From Selaginella tamariscina (taxonomy: Eukaryota > Streptophyta > Lycopodiopsida > Selaginellales > Selaginellaceae), in the NCBI GenBank assembly GCA_003024785.1, contig PUQB01000206.1:62001-126000 (forward strand): DNA of 64,000 bases, written 5' to 3'. Under the pieces are notes generated by a model. That model was not told the DNA's origin. It saw only the letters and a program-made list of their open reading frames with translations, and made no database searches. Of this stretch, positions 21,985 to 33,587 are shown one piece after another. Within the stretch, counting starts at the first letter, position 1, and every line of letters starts with the position of its first letter. The translations under genes were made by a program, and so were the position numbers.

Positions 21985-22083
21985 CCATATCAACCCATGT
22001 TTAAGCATGCCTGCACTGAGTCCAAAACCACCGTTAGGTCCTTCAGTAGACCAGGTTGCATCTGTATGGTTGACAGCCACTTC
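21985..22083 (-). pseudogene. Acyl-ACP thioesterase exon, minus strand
   Basis: A single exon flanked by splice-like sites (TATTGCAG before GAAGTGG; GG|GTGTTT after). It encodes EVAVNHTDATWSTEGPNG then GFGLSAGMLKHGLIWV, matching the first hot-dog domain of plant FAT thioesterases (LQE-ALNH...GFG.T..M...LIWV). These plastid enzymes release fatty acids from acyl carrier protein. It points away from the other FAT exons at 25,371-26,226, and the PIF element begins 12 bp upstream of it. Confidence 0.7.
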
Positions 22084-22657
22084 CTGCAATATAGACAGCC
22101 CACTCCCACCGACAGTTAACATAGTTAAGTTAAGTTAATTATTATAATTAACTAGATTGATCACACTCCCAAAGCTTAGTTAAGTTATATTTTAACTTAA
22201 CTAAATTAGTGTGATTATGATGAAGTTAAGTTAAGTTAAATAAGTTATTTTAACAAAATCACACTCTCACCATTAGTTACATAAATAAAGATTAAAATTA
22301 ATTAATTTTTAATAAATTAATTTATTATGCTGTATTTGAACCACAGACCTTCAATATAAAAACGTAGATTTTTACAAAGCAAACTAAAAATTTACCATAT
22401 GGAAAGTGTATTTACAAAGCAGGTGTTTTTTTTTTTTTTTTTTACTCCACGCCCCCTCCCTAGTGGAACGGCAGCCACTCCTTCAGAGCCTCCCTCTTTG
22501 CCAGCCCTCCGCTTCCTCCGCTTCCTCTTCTCCGGCCGCTTCGGCCCTTCCGTCGTCCTCGTCGCCCTCTTCCTCGCTCCTCGCCCTTGCGTGCCTCCCC
22601 GCCCGCTCCTCCTCCAGCTCCTCACCTCTTCCTCCGTGTCTGCCTCGTTCAGGTCTA

Positions 22658-23792
22658 TCAATAAATTTTGAGAATGCAACACGTCACAATGCTGTCTGTT
22701 GCATTCCGGACCTCCAGATTCATCTCATCGTGCAGGATTCTAAACTTCATTTTCAGCACACCGAATGCCTGCTCCACAACCACACGCGCCTTGGAGACTT
22801 CGTAGTTGAACATCGACTCTGCAGGTGTCCAGTGCCTTGGGTTTCCCATGTACGGTGCCGTCACCCACGGCCTACACCGATATGCCTTGTCTGCCACTAG
22901 GTAAGGTGATATCTCCCTCCCATCCCCCAGCACCATGCGCGTTGTTGCAGCACGCTGCCCCGACGACAGCGCTCTTGAAAACCACATAGCCTCCATATTC
23001 TACTCTCGTGCACAGAGCCAGGATATCCTGCATGCAAATCCAAAAACCTTCTCCTGCTGTCTACTATAGCCTGTGCAACAATCGTATACCTGCTCTTTCG
23101 ATTATAATAGTCATTCCCATGCTCCACTGGCCGACGAATGTTGAAGTGTGTGCAATCCAATGCCCCAGCAACATTTGGTAATTTGGAAAGTTGTTCAAAT
23201 CCAGCAATACTCTCCATAACCTCTTCCAAATGACTTGGCCATTTCAACTTATATCTGAATACTCGGGTGATTGCCTCGCAGGTCCGTTTAAAACATTGAA
23301 CTGCTGTTGATTGACCAATAGCAAACCGTTCTGATAAATCCAAAAAGCTCGGATTATTTAACAACTTATATAATGTGCAAGCAACTTGAACAACAACCGG
23401 CACAGCAAATCTGTAGTTTGTGTCTTGATGTTTCAAGTCCGCAACAAGCATCCGACATAACCAAAGAAACCTCTCCTTAGACATTCTAAAAATGTTCTCC
23501 AACGCTCCTCATCATAATAAGCCATTAAGAAATTATCAAACCATGCAATACTACGTGGCTTCACCCACCAAGGCCCGACATCCCTATATCTACAAGCTAC
23601 AAAGAATCTATTCTCTTCAAGAAACCACATATCTAAAGGATCAAATAATATTCTATCTTCACATCTTGCTCTCTTAACAGGTCTACTACGACTTTTAAAT
23701 AACTCTTTAAATAAAACAAAAAATAAAAACATAAACTGAAACGATGCTTCAAATAACTCATCAACATCACCTACATCTAATTGATAATCCAT
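22658..23792 (-). pseudogene. PIF/Harbinger DDE transposase, broken
   Basis: The N-terminal part has WFDNFLMAYYDEERW, then SKERFLWLCRML. The catalytic core shows GALDCTHFNI (first Asp), YNRKSRYTIVAQAIVD and RFLDLHAGYPGSVHESRI (second Asp), and SPYLVADKAYRCRPWVTAPY. KARVVVEQAFGVLKMKF contains the expected terminal Glu. All catalytic residues are thus visible. Frame changes occur at about 23,500 and just after HESR at about 23,000, so the protein is not made as one frame here. The length, about 370 residues in total, is normal. Its partner is the Myb-like gene upstream at 23,935-25,015. Confidence 0.88.
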
Positions 23793-23934
23793 AATTAATT
23801 AACTTCTTATACTAATGATGTCCCTCGTTCTCGCTCTCACTTTTAGCTAATCGAGCTGATATTCAAAAAATATAAAATGTGTTAAAACCATGAAACATGC
23901 AACAACTAAACTATAATGAATGCAATATCTAATG

Positions 23935-25015
23935 CCAACTTTAGTTTTACCTTCACGCATCTCCATTGCAGTTCCCATCCTCTTCATGCCTTCTGCCATA
24001 ACTCCCAACACCCCCAGTAGCCCAGCCCTCTCTTCTTTATCAACACAAACTCGCTCTCGCTCAAGTTCCACCCACTCCTTATCGAGCTCCATCTTCAACG
24101 TGTCTCTATGAGCTTGCGACTCAGAAATATGTAGCAAAACCTTCCCTTGATTTTCTAAGAAGCTCTAAGCGTGTCTACAAGTAACTTTGTACTCTCGTTG
24201 ATTCGCTTCAAGCCCTTTGCCTTTCCAGTACTTCCAGGAGCTCTATCTCCACGTGCAGCAGTTGAAGTGTCACTTTGGAGCTCGTTTTCTTCTTCTGCTT
24301 CTTCTATGTGTTCACTCTCCGGTCTACTGCTATCAAACATTTTTGTAGGAGTCATCACTGGTCGTCTCTGCTGCACCTGTCCATTACCTTGTATGTCCTC
24401 TCATCCATAGTAGGAAGGTTCTCTTTCTTACGCTCTGCAGGAGTCATCTTAAAGTAAGCTCCACTGCCAGTATGAGTTTGATAATCGTGTATCATACGAT
24501 AATCCGAGAGTAAATTCTCCCACTTAAGGCGACATTGCTCTGCAGTCCTATCCACGTTCTTAATCACTAACTCTGCAGCAATCTTCTTCCACTTAATGTC
24601 AACCTTTTCAAACTTGTCCCGTGATGAAGAAGATTGTTCTTGACGAAGCATCTCTTCTATTTTGGCAGTGATTAAAGCGTCAATCTCATGATCCCTCCAG
24701 TTTGGAGCTCTCTTCCTCTTTTTTGAAGGCTCTCCACCTGAAGTTGGAGGAGCCTCAGCTATTGGTGTTGTTTCAGCATGTGCAAAGAAAGGTGTGGGAG
24801 TAACAATTGGTGTAGAATTAAATGCCGGTTGCAGAGGAGTTGGTGAGGGAATAGCTACTGAAGGTGTGGGAGTACTTATTAATGGTGTGGCAGAAGGTGT
24901 AGAGGGAATACTCCTCCTGTACAAAATTTACATTCTACTGCTCAAATGTTGTCCAATCTATTGCAAAAATATATGCATACTGTTACCTGGCTGCACTAGA
25001 ACCTCCTCGTGCCAT
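23935..25015 (-). pseudogene. PIF/Harbinger Myb/SANT-like DNA-binding protein, slightly broken
   Basis: The start MARGGSSAA at 25,015 is followed by a short intron (about 24,986-24,916) and a proline/threonine-rich stretch. A trihelix Myb/SANT-like domain comes next: APNWRDHEIDALITAKIEEM, KWKKIAAELVIKNVDRTAEQ, CRLKWENLLSDYRMI (24,480-24,730). The C-terminus, after a frame change near 24,365 and another near 24,160, is acidic and then coiled-coil-like (LKMELDKEWVELERERV). In this superfamily such a protein helps the transposase reach the nucleus and the DNA ends. Confidence 0.85.
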
Positions 25016-25370
25016 GTTTAAATTATCACTGGATTCACAAATGACACGATACTGATCCACGAACACACAATACCCTAACCTTTATCCTAATTCAATAAAC
25101 ATTAACTAAATCTTGTTAAAATTACTAACCGGGGGGAGCACCCCCTAAATTTTACATTCAATTTACTAAAATAGTTAAGTTAACTTAACTTAACTAATTT
25201 GGTGTGAGTACAAACATTTAATAAACCCCTGTTAAGTTTCACCTTAACAAGTTTTAGTAAATCTAAACTAAACTAATTTGGTGTGAGTGTGATTCAGTTT
25301 AGTTAAATCCATTTTAACTATTGTGTGAGTGCGCTGAGAAGAATAACTTAATTAACACAATTAACACTAG

Positions 25371-26226
25371 AGGTTGAGGAGTTCCCTCTCTGGTGAGAAA
25401 TTTATAAATATATATTTATGTTTTTGTAACTCGATATTAATTTTCAGGAAAGATACTATAGAGATCGAGACATGGTGGCAGTTACAATTAGGAAAGACAG
25501 TTGGAAAAGAATGGATCATTAGAAACCCAATGACTAACAAGCTATTTGCAAGAGCAACAAGGTGTATATATGTGTGTGTGTGCTTACAAAATGATAATCA
25601 AGGTTTCTTTCACAGTTCAATGTTGATGATTAACAAGTCGACTAGACGACTTTGTATGCCCTTAGAATGTCTAAATGAGATCACTCAGTTCTTTTTAGAT
25701 CCTCCAAGGTACAGAAGAAGAAAAATTGTGTCTAAAATGAATAATTATGTCTTATGGCACAGGTTTGTGTTTGAGAAGAATCACCCCTTGAAAACTTCAA
25801 GCTGGAAAAATACCACACATTAAACATGGAATTAAGGTATGAAATGCTTCCTTATTCAAGAACTTCCGCTGATCTGGAGTTTCCAGCCCATGGCTGAAGA
25901 CATTGATATGAATAACCACGTCAATAATGTGTCCTACATCAGCTGGCTGCTTCAGGTATATATATATACACACATGATGATATATAGTTTCTTTGACATT
26001 TACATAAATATATCAGGGGTTACCGATTGAGTTGCAAAAGGCATGTCAGTTGAAATCTATCTCTCTAGAGTATAAACGAGAGTGCATGCAAGACGATGAA
26101 ATTATGTCAAAGTCTTATTGCTGCCATTCTGTCTCTTCTTCTTTGCTAGATTTTAATCATGCATTAGAATTAGCTCGAGATGGTAAAAGAGTTTGCTATG
26201 GAAGAACAACATGGGAGAGAAAATGA
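25371..26226 (+). pseudogene. FATA-like acyl-ACP thioesterase, 3' part
   Basis: Plastid FAT enzymes hydrolyse acyl-ACP to end fatty-acid synthesis. Exons are visible as VEEFPLW, then DTIEIETWWQ, GKEWIIRNPMTNKLFARATR (25,448-25,561), SSMLMINKSTRRL and EITQFFLDPPR (25,616-25,708), FVFEKNHPL, DIDMNNHVNNVSYISWLL (about 25,900-25,955) with the conserved Asp-Asn-His region, and a last exon with LEYKRECMQDDE and RTTWERK ending at 26,226. GT-AG borders are reasonable. The N-terminal exons, including the transit peptide, are missing, and at least one frame change lies near 25,820. The spacing between R and F in DPPR/FVF fits FATA rather than FATB, but weakly. Confidence 0.82.
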
Positions 26227-26229
26227 ACT

Positions 26230-26985
26230 TAGGATGTGGGGATTTTGCTATAATGGGGATCATTTGCCTGAATTGTTCTTAGAATATTCTGTGTAAGATT
26301 TTTGTTGCATGTGAGAATTATTAATTAAAAACTATTTTATCATTAAAAAACAAGACAAGCTTGGATATGCTTCATGTTTCACGCTCGGAATATTATAAAT
26401 ATATTTATATATATTCATGGCTTATATTGAAAAAGATTAAGGTTTATGTTGAAAATAAATATGTAAATAAAAATCAATAAATATGATTAACTTACATCTA
26501 TAGGTATGTAATTAATACATATATGTACATTTAATGTAATATCAAGGAAAAAATAAATTCCTTGTATGTGTATGTATATCTTTTAATACTTATAAGATTA
26601 ATAATTTAATTTTTGTTTGTTTGTGTAATTATTAATTACTGTGTATTTTAAAACATAAATGTTATATATAATATAATCATTGTATAATTATTAAATAACG
26701 TTGTTTGTTTTATACATATATGTATGTTACATGATATATTTGTATTTTCTTTGTGCTTATAATATAATGCACATGCAGGGGCTAATCAACTTTGAAGTTC
26801 TGATTAGTTATATAAAGATGTAGAAAATACTCACTTAAAGCTTACCTCATATTTTATTTAAACATTATTTATTGTCACCTAATAATATGAAAGGCTTTTA
26901 GGTAAATGCATATTCTCTCATATGCAGGTTTTTTCATCACACATTTTTCCTGGATAGCAAGTTTTAATGTAATCGTGATTAACAT
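26230..26985. other. AT-rich stretch, no gene seen
   Basis: Downstream flank of the thioesterase relic: long AT-rich runs and (TA)n, nothing coding. Confidence 0.6.
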
Positions 26986-26989
26986 TAAC

Positions 26990-27265
26990 ATCATTCACAC
27001 ACACACTTGCTGCACCACTACTCACACACACACACACACACTCTTGTAGTGTAACTGTCCATATGCACGCACGCACACTTGTAACGCCATTGTTCACACA
27101 CTTGTAGTGTAACTAGCACACACACATTTGTAGTGTAAGTGTCCATATGCATGCACACACATTTGTAACGTCATTGTTCACACACTTGTAGTGTAATTAG
27201 CACACACACATTTGCAATGTAATTGTCCATATGCACGCACACACACTTGTAAGTCATTGTTCACA
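26990..27265. repeat. CA-rich minisatellite
   Basis: Three imperfect copies of a unit of about 85 bp that includes CTTGTAGTGTAA, TGTCCATATGCACGCAC, TTGTAACGCCATTGTTCACACA. It sits inside (CA)n microsatellite. Confidence 0.8.
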
Positions 27266-27279
27266 CACTATAAATTAGG

Positions 27280-28500
27280 GCATATCAATGTAAGGTAAGG
27301 TTCATTTGCCAACTTAAATGCATTTGCATTTTCAGTGCTTTAAGTAAGCATAGATGCAATTTGTATAGACACTAACCAATGTTATTATTTAAATTAATTG
27401 AGAGAGTTTGTTTGATAGGGTTTTATGCAAGTTGAATAGTAAAAGGGCTCTGCCGTCTCTGGAAAAAAAGATTAAGATGTTTATTCTGGAAAAGATTGTG
27501 TATGAATGAAAAAATCAGATAATTTAACATTTAAAAACCCTATAAGCAAGATTGTAAGGTCTTAAGCAAATTGTTGAAGAGACCCATAATTAAGTTAGTA
27601 TTTAAATTAGGTTCATGCGTGGTAACAATAATGAACCCAAACATTACCATTACGTACTCACACATAGAACATCTAGAGTTGTAAGTGAGTTTTTAAGTTT
27701 TATAACTTGTTAAATTTTTAATTTATGTATTTTCGATAAGATTAAAAACAAGCTCCATATCGCAATGAATTTAGGATTATTTATTACATGAAAGTGCTAA
27801 ACAAGAACAATGTTGAAAATGTGATTGCCATGAAGTTACATCTTTCAAACTCATTAAATTAAAGTTTTCTCACTACTTCGGAATATTATATATATGAAAT
27901 ATCACATATTTACATATTTTTTTGAATTGGTAAGTGCAATTGAAAATATAGCAGTCGGGAGGTACCAATGGGTGTGACCACGGACTTAAGAAGAGAAGTT
28001 TTTCACAGTGATACTGATGTTCTTGCTGGTATCAATGGAAAGAGCAATTAATTAATGTGTTCAAGAAAATGTTATTTTACCTTTGTTTACCATACTCAAT
28101 AAGTTGAGGTCTTTATACTGATGAGAGAAGGTGTTATTGTTGAGCATAAGAGACAAAGATATAACACTAGTATCATATTTAATATGTAATTTTTTAATAT
28201 TTAGAACAACCATTATATATAAGTTCTTGTTAGCAATCCTTCAACGTGCCCCTTGTGGGCATATGCTGAAACGAGGGAGTTCCACGAATATATGTTCAAA
28301 TTTGGATTGACTTTGTGTAAATGCAAATTCACAGTGAAATCAGTGTGTCACCGTGTTTAAGAGATAGCACCTTGCATGGGATTTTCTTGAACATCTTCTT
28401 AATCTGTTGTTTTATCATGTTCCTAGGCATATGCATTTAAAGGGAGATATTCTTGCATCTTCACACTTTTGTAAATCTAAACTTAAAAAATTTACACATA
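27280..28500 (+). repeat. Repeat block R2 with R1 end, copy 1
   Basis: Matches 31,540-32,290 and 51,720-52,740 in order: AATTTAACATTTAAAAACCCTATAAG, CACATAGAACATC.AGAGTT, TGAAAGTGCTAAACAAGAACAATGTTGAAAATG, CTTTTAAACTCATTAAATTA. It ends in the R1-type segment (28,225-28,490). It is non-coding and probably an old transposon or duplicated intergenic block. Confidence 0.7.
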
Positions 28501-28539
28501 AAGTTATATGTAAGTCGTATATAGCATGATTTGAGATAT

Positions 28540-29030
28540 AGTTAATTTAAATAGTTAATAAAACATTTAACGGATGTGGTTTCACGAATGTGTATATATA
28601 ATTGTGTTGTGCGAGTTAGAGAAAGAGCTGTATTATTAACCTAGTAAAGAAATTAAAATAAAATATTAAAAATATAAAAAGTAAAAAATAACTATGCAAA
28701 GAATCAAATTAATATAATAAGTAATAATACATACACATTTAAGTGTAGAGCATGTGTATGTGTATATATAAATTAATAATCTTTATATATTTTGTAAATT
28801 CATATATGAAAATTAACTAGGCACTGTCAAAGAAGAAGTCATAAATGGGTATATGAATTGAAATATAAGAGGTTTGAATTTTCTAACACACATATATAAA
28901 CGAGCATACGAGAGATTCTTCTTTGCACTCTTCAGAGGCATTATTGCATGTTGTGTTAAGGTGGGATGTGCTGTATTACCATGGTTGAGTGGGATTTCTT
29001 TGTCCTAATTATAAAATAACGCAAGAGAAT
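28540..29030 (+). repeat. Duplicated AT-rich block upstream of the unrecognised gene
   Basis: Sequence such as AACGGATGTGGTTTCACGAATGTG and TGTGCGAGTTAGAGAAAGA is repeated at 52,825-53,090. Together with R2 and the gene at 29,392 this makes 27.3-30.4 kb and 51.7-54.6 kb two copies of one segment. Confidence 0.75.
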
Positions 29031-29259
29031 ATTCTAGCTACGTGGCCGTGGGTTCAATACCGTTGAAGGGGGTCTCTTTATGTAGGGCAAGGATGGGATG
29101 TTTACGTTTACGTGTGTGTGCAGCTGCGGGATGAGAAAGGTAGGCCATTCAATCCACCCAAATTGATTTGTATTGGTGAGGTAAGATTTTCTTCTTGTGT
29201 GGATGATCTTATCTTTATCTGAGAATAGATTGGTTTGAGATTTCAAACCAAGGTTTGCT

Positions 29260-30180
29260 ACAGAAGGATGATTCTGTCGATGTAGCAAAAGGCTGTTTGA
29301 GTACAATCTCAACAGGACACGCAAATTAATCAGGTACACGAGTTATACTTAGGTACCATATATACAATTTATTTTACAAGACTCACGAGGTGTGAGTACC
29401 GAGGAACATAAGGTGAGAAGTTTATACAATAAATACGAGTGTGGAGAGACAATTAGAATGCGGTCGGAAGGGGTCATTTCCTGCTCGTTACGGCGATGGA
29501 TCGTGGACCTTGAGGGCGAAAATATAGAAGGCTGGGACTACGTTGCACGAGAAGGTGTCCCACTGGTTGGAAGGGATGAGAACGGCAACAAGGCTGTACT
29601 TTGGCAAAACTTGCTTTGCACGCTCTCCATAACGGGTGCACAGGAGAAGGTTAAGACAGCTGGTGTGGTTGTCAACTTGGTTTTCCCGTTTGTCAAGTCC
29701 GGGACGAAGAGGTGCAAAGGCATTATTATCCAAGAGCTTTTACGGGGTTCTCACGTGGTTACTATGTGAGGATTGTTGAGGGTGAGGATGGAATGCCTGA
29801 GCCAATCCTGCAGGACAGGTCAGGAACGACGACGTCATCTTCCTCAGTTGTAATATGCAAGACAGCTTGTTGCGAAGTCGGCTATATGGACCGAAGTCAA
29901 CTTACGTAGGCTGGCCTGTGTATCACAAACTACGGTCCATGGAGATGTAATCTCACGTATGGGGAGGGCTTAGTAATGCTAGTGGGGACTACTTTCTCTT
30001 GCTCACGCAGCACCGAATGGGGCGCATATTTTCCAATGGGACATGGGAATGTGTGCTTACAATTGTTTTGCGAGCCAGAGACTAGAAGAGCTATCCAGGA
30101 TGCCGGGTACGGCGTGTAATACCACCCCATTTCATGAGTGTTAACGGCACACAGCCTTGCCCCTATGTCTACGATAAGCT
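29260..30180 (+). pseudogene. Unrecognised gene, copy U1
   Basis: I do not recognise this protein. The best preserved stretch (29,490-29,750) reads RRWIVDLEGENIEGWDYVAR, then REGVPLVGRDENGNKAVLWQ, a NLLCTLSITGAQEKVKTAG stretch and VVVNLVFPFVKSGTKRCKGI. Further downstream, in other frames, come LRHRLRIVEGEDGMPEP-like and SLVHATK..GAHTI..WDM-like blocks and an end near VIPPHFMSVNG. Two other copies (46,766-47,760 minus and 53,700-54,445 plus) preserve the same blocks with different breaks, so the coding strand is well supported. No signal peptide, membrane segment or known motif is evident. Confidence 0.6.
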
Positions 30181-30359
30181 CTCCCTCTCCCGTATGTGTA
30201 TACACAATTGTGTGTGACGTTTCCGGTGGAGTTTTAGTGTTTCTTCGTTATAACTTTTAAATAATATATCTATATTGCAGTGTTTGCGGTTTATATACCA
30301 GTGGGCCAGCAGCAGATAGTGTAGCTCGAGTGCACAGAATGAGTAGAAGCGCACACATA

Positions 30360-30860
30360 TATTGTTTATTTTCACATGAAAGTATTGAAGTAATCATACT
30401 TATGCATATATAACATTTATATGTGTACATGTACACACGTCTTAAATATTTTCACTGCATATGTCCATGTCACATTGAATATTTAATTTTATATATTTTA
30501 AATGAATAATAGATCAAAAATATTAATTTTTAATCATTGAAACACCTTCTTCTTCAAATATAACACATAATCATGTATATTCTATAGATCTTACGATCGA
30601 CATATGCACTTAGTAAATGTTGAATTCATTATGAGATTCAAGGAAACAAAATAAAAGTTTAATAATAACCTGCATATTAAATTATATACATGTAGCTATT
30701 TCACTCATGGCAGTCGTATAATCGGATAAACTTGTCATTATTTAAATACCATCGATAAGTGCCTTGTAAATTTTGATTTTAAATAATTAAAAATGAAAAA
30801 AAAATTGTTACTAAAATAAATAATTTATTAAAATTTAATTAATCAAGATAATTAACCACT
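30360..30860. other. AT-rich stretch, no gene seen
   Basis: Low-complexity sequence; a segment about 30,430-30,600 recurs near 54,700-54,950 as part of the larger duplication. Confidence 0.5.
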
Positions 30861-30869
30861 CGATAATAA

Positions 30870-31430
30870 AAGGTGGGCCTAAGATGTGCTAAAACTAAAG
30901 TTTAACATTTTATAAGATCTAAACAATAACTATACTATTAGTTATTAATTAATGCCATTTTCAATATATTATAAAATATACTTATATACACGTGTTTGCT
31001 ACGTATGAGACATACATGCATGTATGTAATGTTAAATTATAATCTCGCTCGCTGCAGCATTGAAAATGAGTATGTCCACAAGCGAATGTTCCTTCACAAT
31101 AGACATTATCACTGTCTATGAGGAAGACAGATTTGCCTTCCAAGAGACAGCATCTGTCTTTAACATTCTGTCAAGCGTCCTTCAATGTATATGTGAAACG
31201 AGGGTGTTCCACGAATATATGTTAGTCTTTGGCACACTATCAAATCGAATTAGCTTTGTATAGATGCGAATTCACAGTGAAATCGCGTGTCATGTGTTCT
31301 AAGAGATAGCACTTTTGCATGGGATTTTCTTGAACGTCTTATTAATCTGTTGCGGATACTTGTTTGAGGTAAATCATCATCTTCCTAGGCAAATACATTC
31401 CGATCAAAATTATTCCTGCATCTCCAAACA
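30870..31430 (+). repeat. Interspersed repeat family R1, direct copy
   Basis: Landmarks as in the family: AAGTTTAACATTTTATAAGATC at 30,897, ACAATAGACATTATCACTGTC, GAATTCACAGTGAAATC, AGAGATAGCAC and GGGATTTTCTTGAACGTCT. The best matching partner is the inverted copy at 20,570-21,270. Confidence 0.7.
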
Positions 31431-31539
31431 CAAATACACATGCACACGAGAAATTTATACATGAAAGTTTTATGTAAGCGTGCTTTAATAACATCTGATG
31501 TATATTAAAGTAAGGTTCAAGGTTCATTGTAAAGTAGGG

Positions 31540-32290
31540 CATATAAATGTTTACATGTATTTGCATTTTTCCATATGCACTAATAATAAATAATTGACAA
31601 AGTTTGCTTTTTAGGGTTTCAAAAATTACACTTAAAATGGCGTTATTAAAGAGAGCTAGGATTTTGGAAACAATTATGTTTAGAGTGGAAAGATAAAGTA
31701 ATTTAACATTTAGAAACTCTATAAGTAAGGTTTATAAGATCTTAAACAAATTGTTAGGAGCACAATAAGTTAAGTTAGTAATCTTGTTACTTAATCTTTT
31801 AAATTAACAATGAATTCTTGTGCAACAATACTAAGCTAAAACATTGCCATAACGTACGCACACTAGAACATCGAGAGTTACAAATGAATTATTAAATTTT
31901 ATTACTTATTAAATTTTTATTTATGTGCTTTTTATAATTATTGAAGACAAGTTTCAATTCGCAGCGAAGACATGATTATCTATTATATAAAAGTGCTTGG
32001 CAAGAACAATGTTGAAAATGATTATCATAAAGCTAGATCTTTTAAATTTATTAAATTACAGTTTATTCACTGCTCCATAGCATTAAGCATGAAATAAATC
32101 TCACATATTTACATGTTTTTTAATTAGTAAGTCTGGATGCGTTCCTAAAAGAAAGAATAATTGGCTCTTATAACAACATCACGGTGCATACTAAGGTACC
32201 AATAGTGAGGACAAGAAGAGACAAAGATGCTAGTAAGAGTATCACAATATTTAAAACCACCGGTATATATAAGCTGTGAGTAATATTTAT
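31540..32290 (+). repeat. Repeat block R2, copy 2
   Basis: Collinear with 27,280-28,200 and 51,720-52,460, non-coding. Confidence 0.65.
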
Positions 32291-32299
32291 AATATTATT

Positions 32300-33130
32300 G
32301 AGCACGACAGGAACATTGTAACCCGAGCCTGGTCCAACACGGCTCCATGTGGGAATAACCCTTGTGAACCTGGCCTGTGTCAGACTGTAGTGTTTGAATT
32401 GGTGAGGAGCGGAACTGGTGAAGAAAACATGGGGTACTCATCGTGACGACATTGATGTTCTTACTGTCCGGTTCACATTGGATAGCCTCTTAAACCTCCT
32501 TGTACACATCTGTTCCGAGAAAGTTGATGTTCTTATCGACAAACAAGTCTGCCTCACCTCCCACCCAATTGTTCTCCTCTTTCAATGCAGGACGGATTGG
32601 TTAAAATACTGTGAAGGATCCATTGCTGGAGTTCCATCTTACCTACATTCTAGGCCTATGAGCCTGTGGTAGGCTTGAGCTTACATAGCTCTGAAACCCT
32701 CGTTTTCTGCAAGATGCGTGTATCACGATTGAACTACAAAACCCTCGTTTTGGTCCCTAGATCCACGCTCTTATATACAAGCTATCTAAGTATCGATCGA
32801 CGAGCCGCCGGAGATCGGCCTCCCCTCCATTCATACATTCATTAAGCTGTCCGGTTGAACTTCGCCACGTGGGTATGTCTAACGTTCGAATATCTTGGCC
32901 GTCTGAGTTCGACACCGTGTACATTATTAAAATGTCTTAATGTGGAATACTCGTGTAAGGTCAATATATACAGTATATACTAAAAACATTCTAGAAACTA
33001 AAAATATTCTAGAAATTACTTCAGATAAGTATTTTTCTTTCATATATTTATTTTGAAAGGATATACTTTAATGATTTCGATCGATGAAACGATAAATCAA
33101 ATATAATGATTCAGATAATTCGTATTCATG
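32300..33130. other. Unrecognised single-copy stretch with one short frame
   Basis: A frame at 32,418-32,672 (84 codons, beginning KKTWGTHRDDIDVLTV) has reasonable composition but resembles nothing I know; it may be part of a lost gene. CCACGTGG at about 32,868 is a perfect G-box. No other gene is seen. Confidence 0.35.
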
Positions 33131-33245
33131 AAGCAGGTTTGGGGTTCGATATCACGTATTTTGATCGATCCAACCTAGTGATTCAAATAATTCGTATTAG
33201 TTAAATATGGAATCCCGAACCTGCTTCATGAGAATATCACGTATT
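33131..33245. repeat. Small inverted repeat
   Basis: CATGAAGCAGGTTTGGGGTTC and, in inverse, CATGAAGCAGGTTCGGGATTC are separated by about 60 bp, with ATTCAGATAATTCGTATT repeated directly nearby. It looks like a remnant of a foldback element. Confidence 0.6.
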
Positions 33246-33587
33246 AGCATTTAATAACGTATTTTGTCGTTTTAACTGACTCTTTGAGCGCTTAGGTTCG
33301 ATCAGCTTTCTGGACTGCGCATGCATTTGCCGGCTCAAAGAAAGAAGTCCTGTTCTTCACCAAGAGATGGTTTGTTTTTTGCTAAATCTTTGCATTCATT
33401 CACGGGTTCACAAAAAGATCGATCTTTGATTCGATTCAACCAAAACGCTGTGTTTTAATCGATAAGGTATGCAGGCTTCGTCTTTAACTCAATATTTATG
33501 TTTCGTAGCGATTTCCCGATCAAACACTTCTTCTTTACCAGGATTTTCGAAGATCGTGATAGTCCATAGCTAGAGCACAGTTTGGGG

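Larger units (their letters stand above)
22096..25336. mobile_element. PIF/Harbinger transposon
   Basis: A 3,241-bp element. The ends CAGCCCACTCCCACCGACAGTTAA and, in inverse, CAGCGCACTCACACAATAGTTAA are followed by subterminal AGTTAAGTTAAGTTA repeats and TTAGTGTGA motifs on both sides. It is flanked by AGA on each side (22,093-22,095 and 25,337-25,339), a 3-bp duplication though not the usual TWA. It contains the two genes typical of the superfamily, both on the minus strand: a Myb/SANT-like protein and a DDE_Tnp_4 transposase. Both have one or two frame changes. Confidence 0.85.

Noticed and set aside
22399-22900. Pro/Ser-rich plus-strand proteins at the PIF element end
   Set aside because: Antisense of the transposase and of a GC-rich terminal region; no homology and low complexity.
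32418-32672. A real 84-residue gene
   Set aside because: One short frame without recognisable motif, second copy or splice support; listed only as an unassigned stretch.
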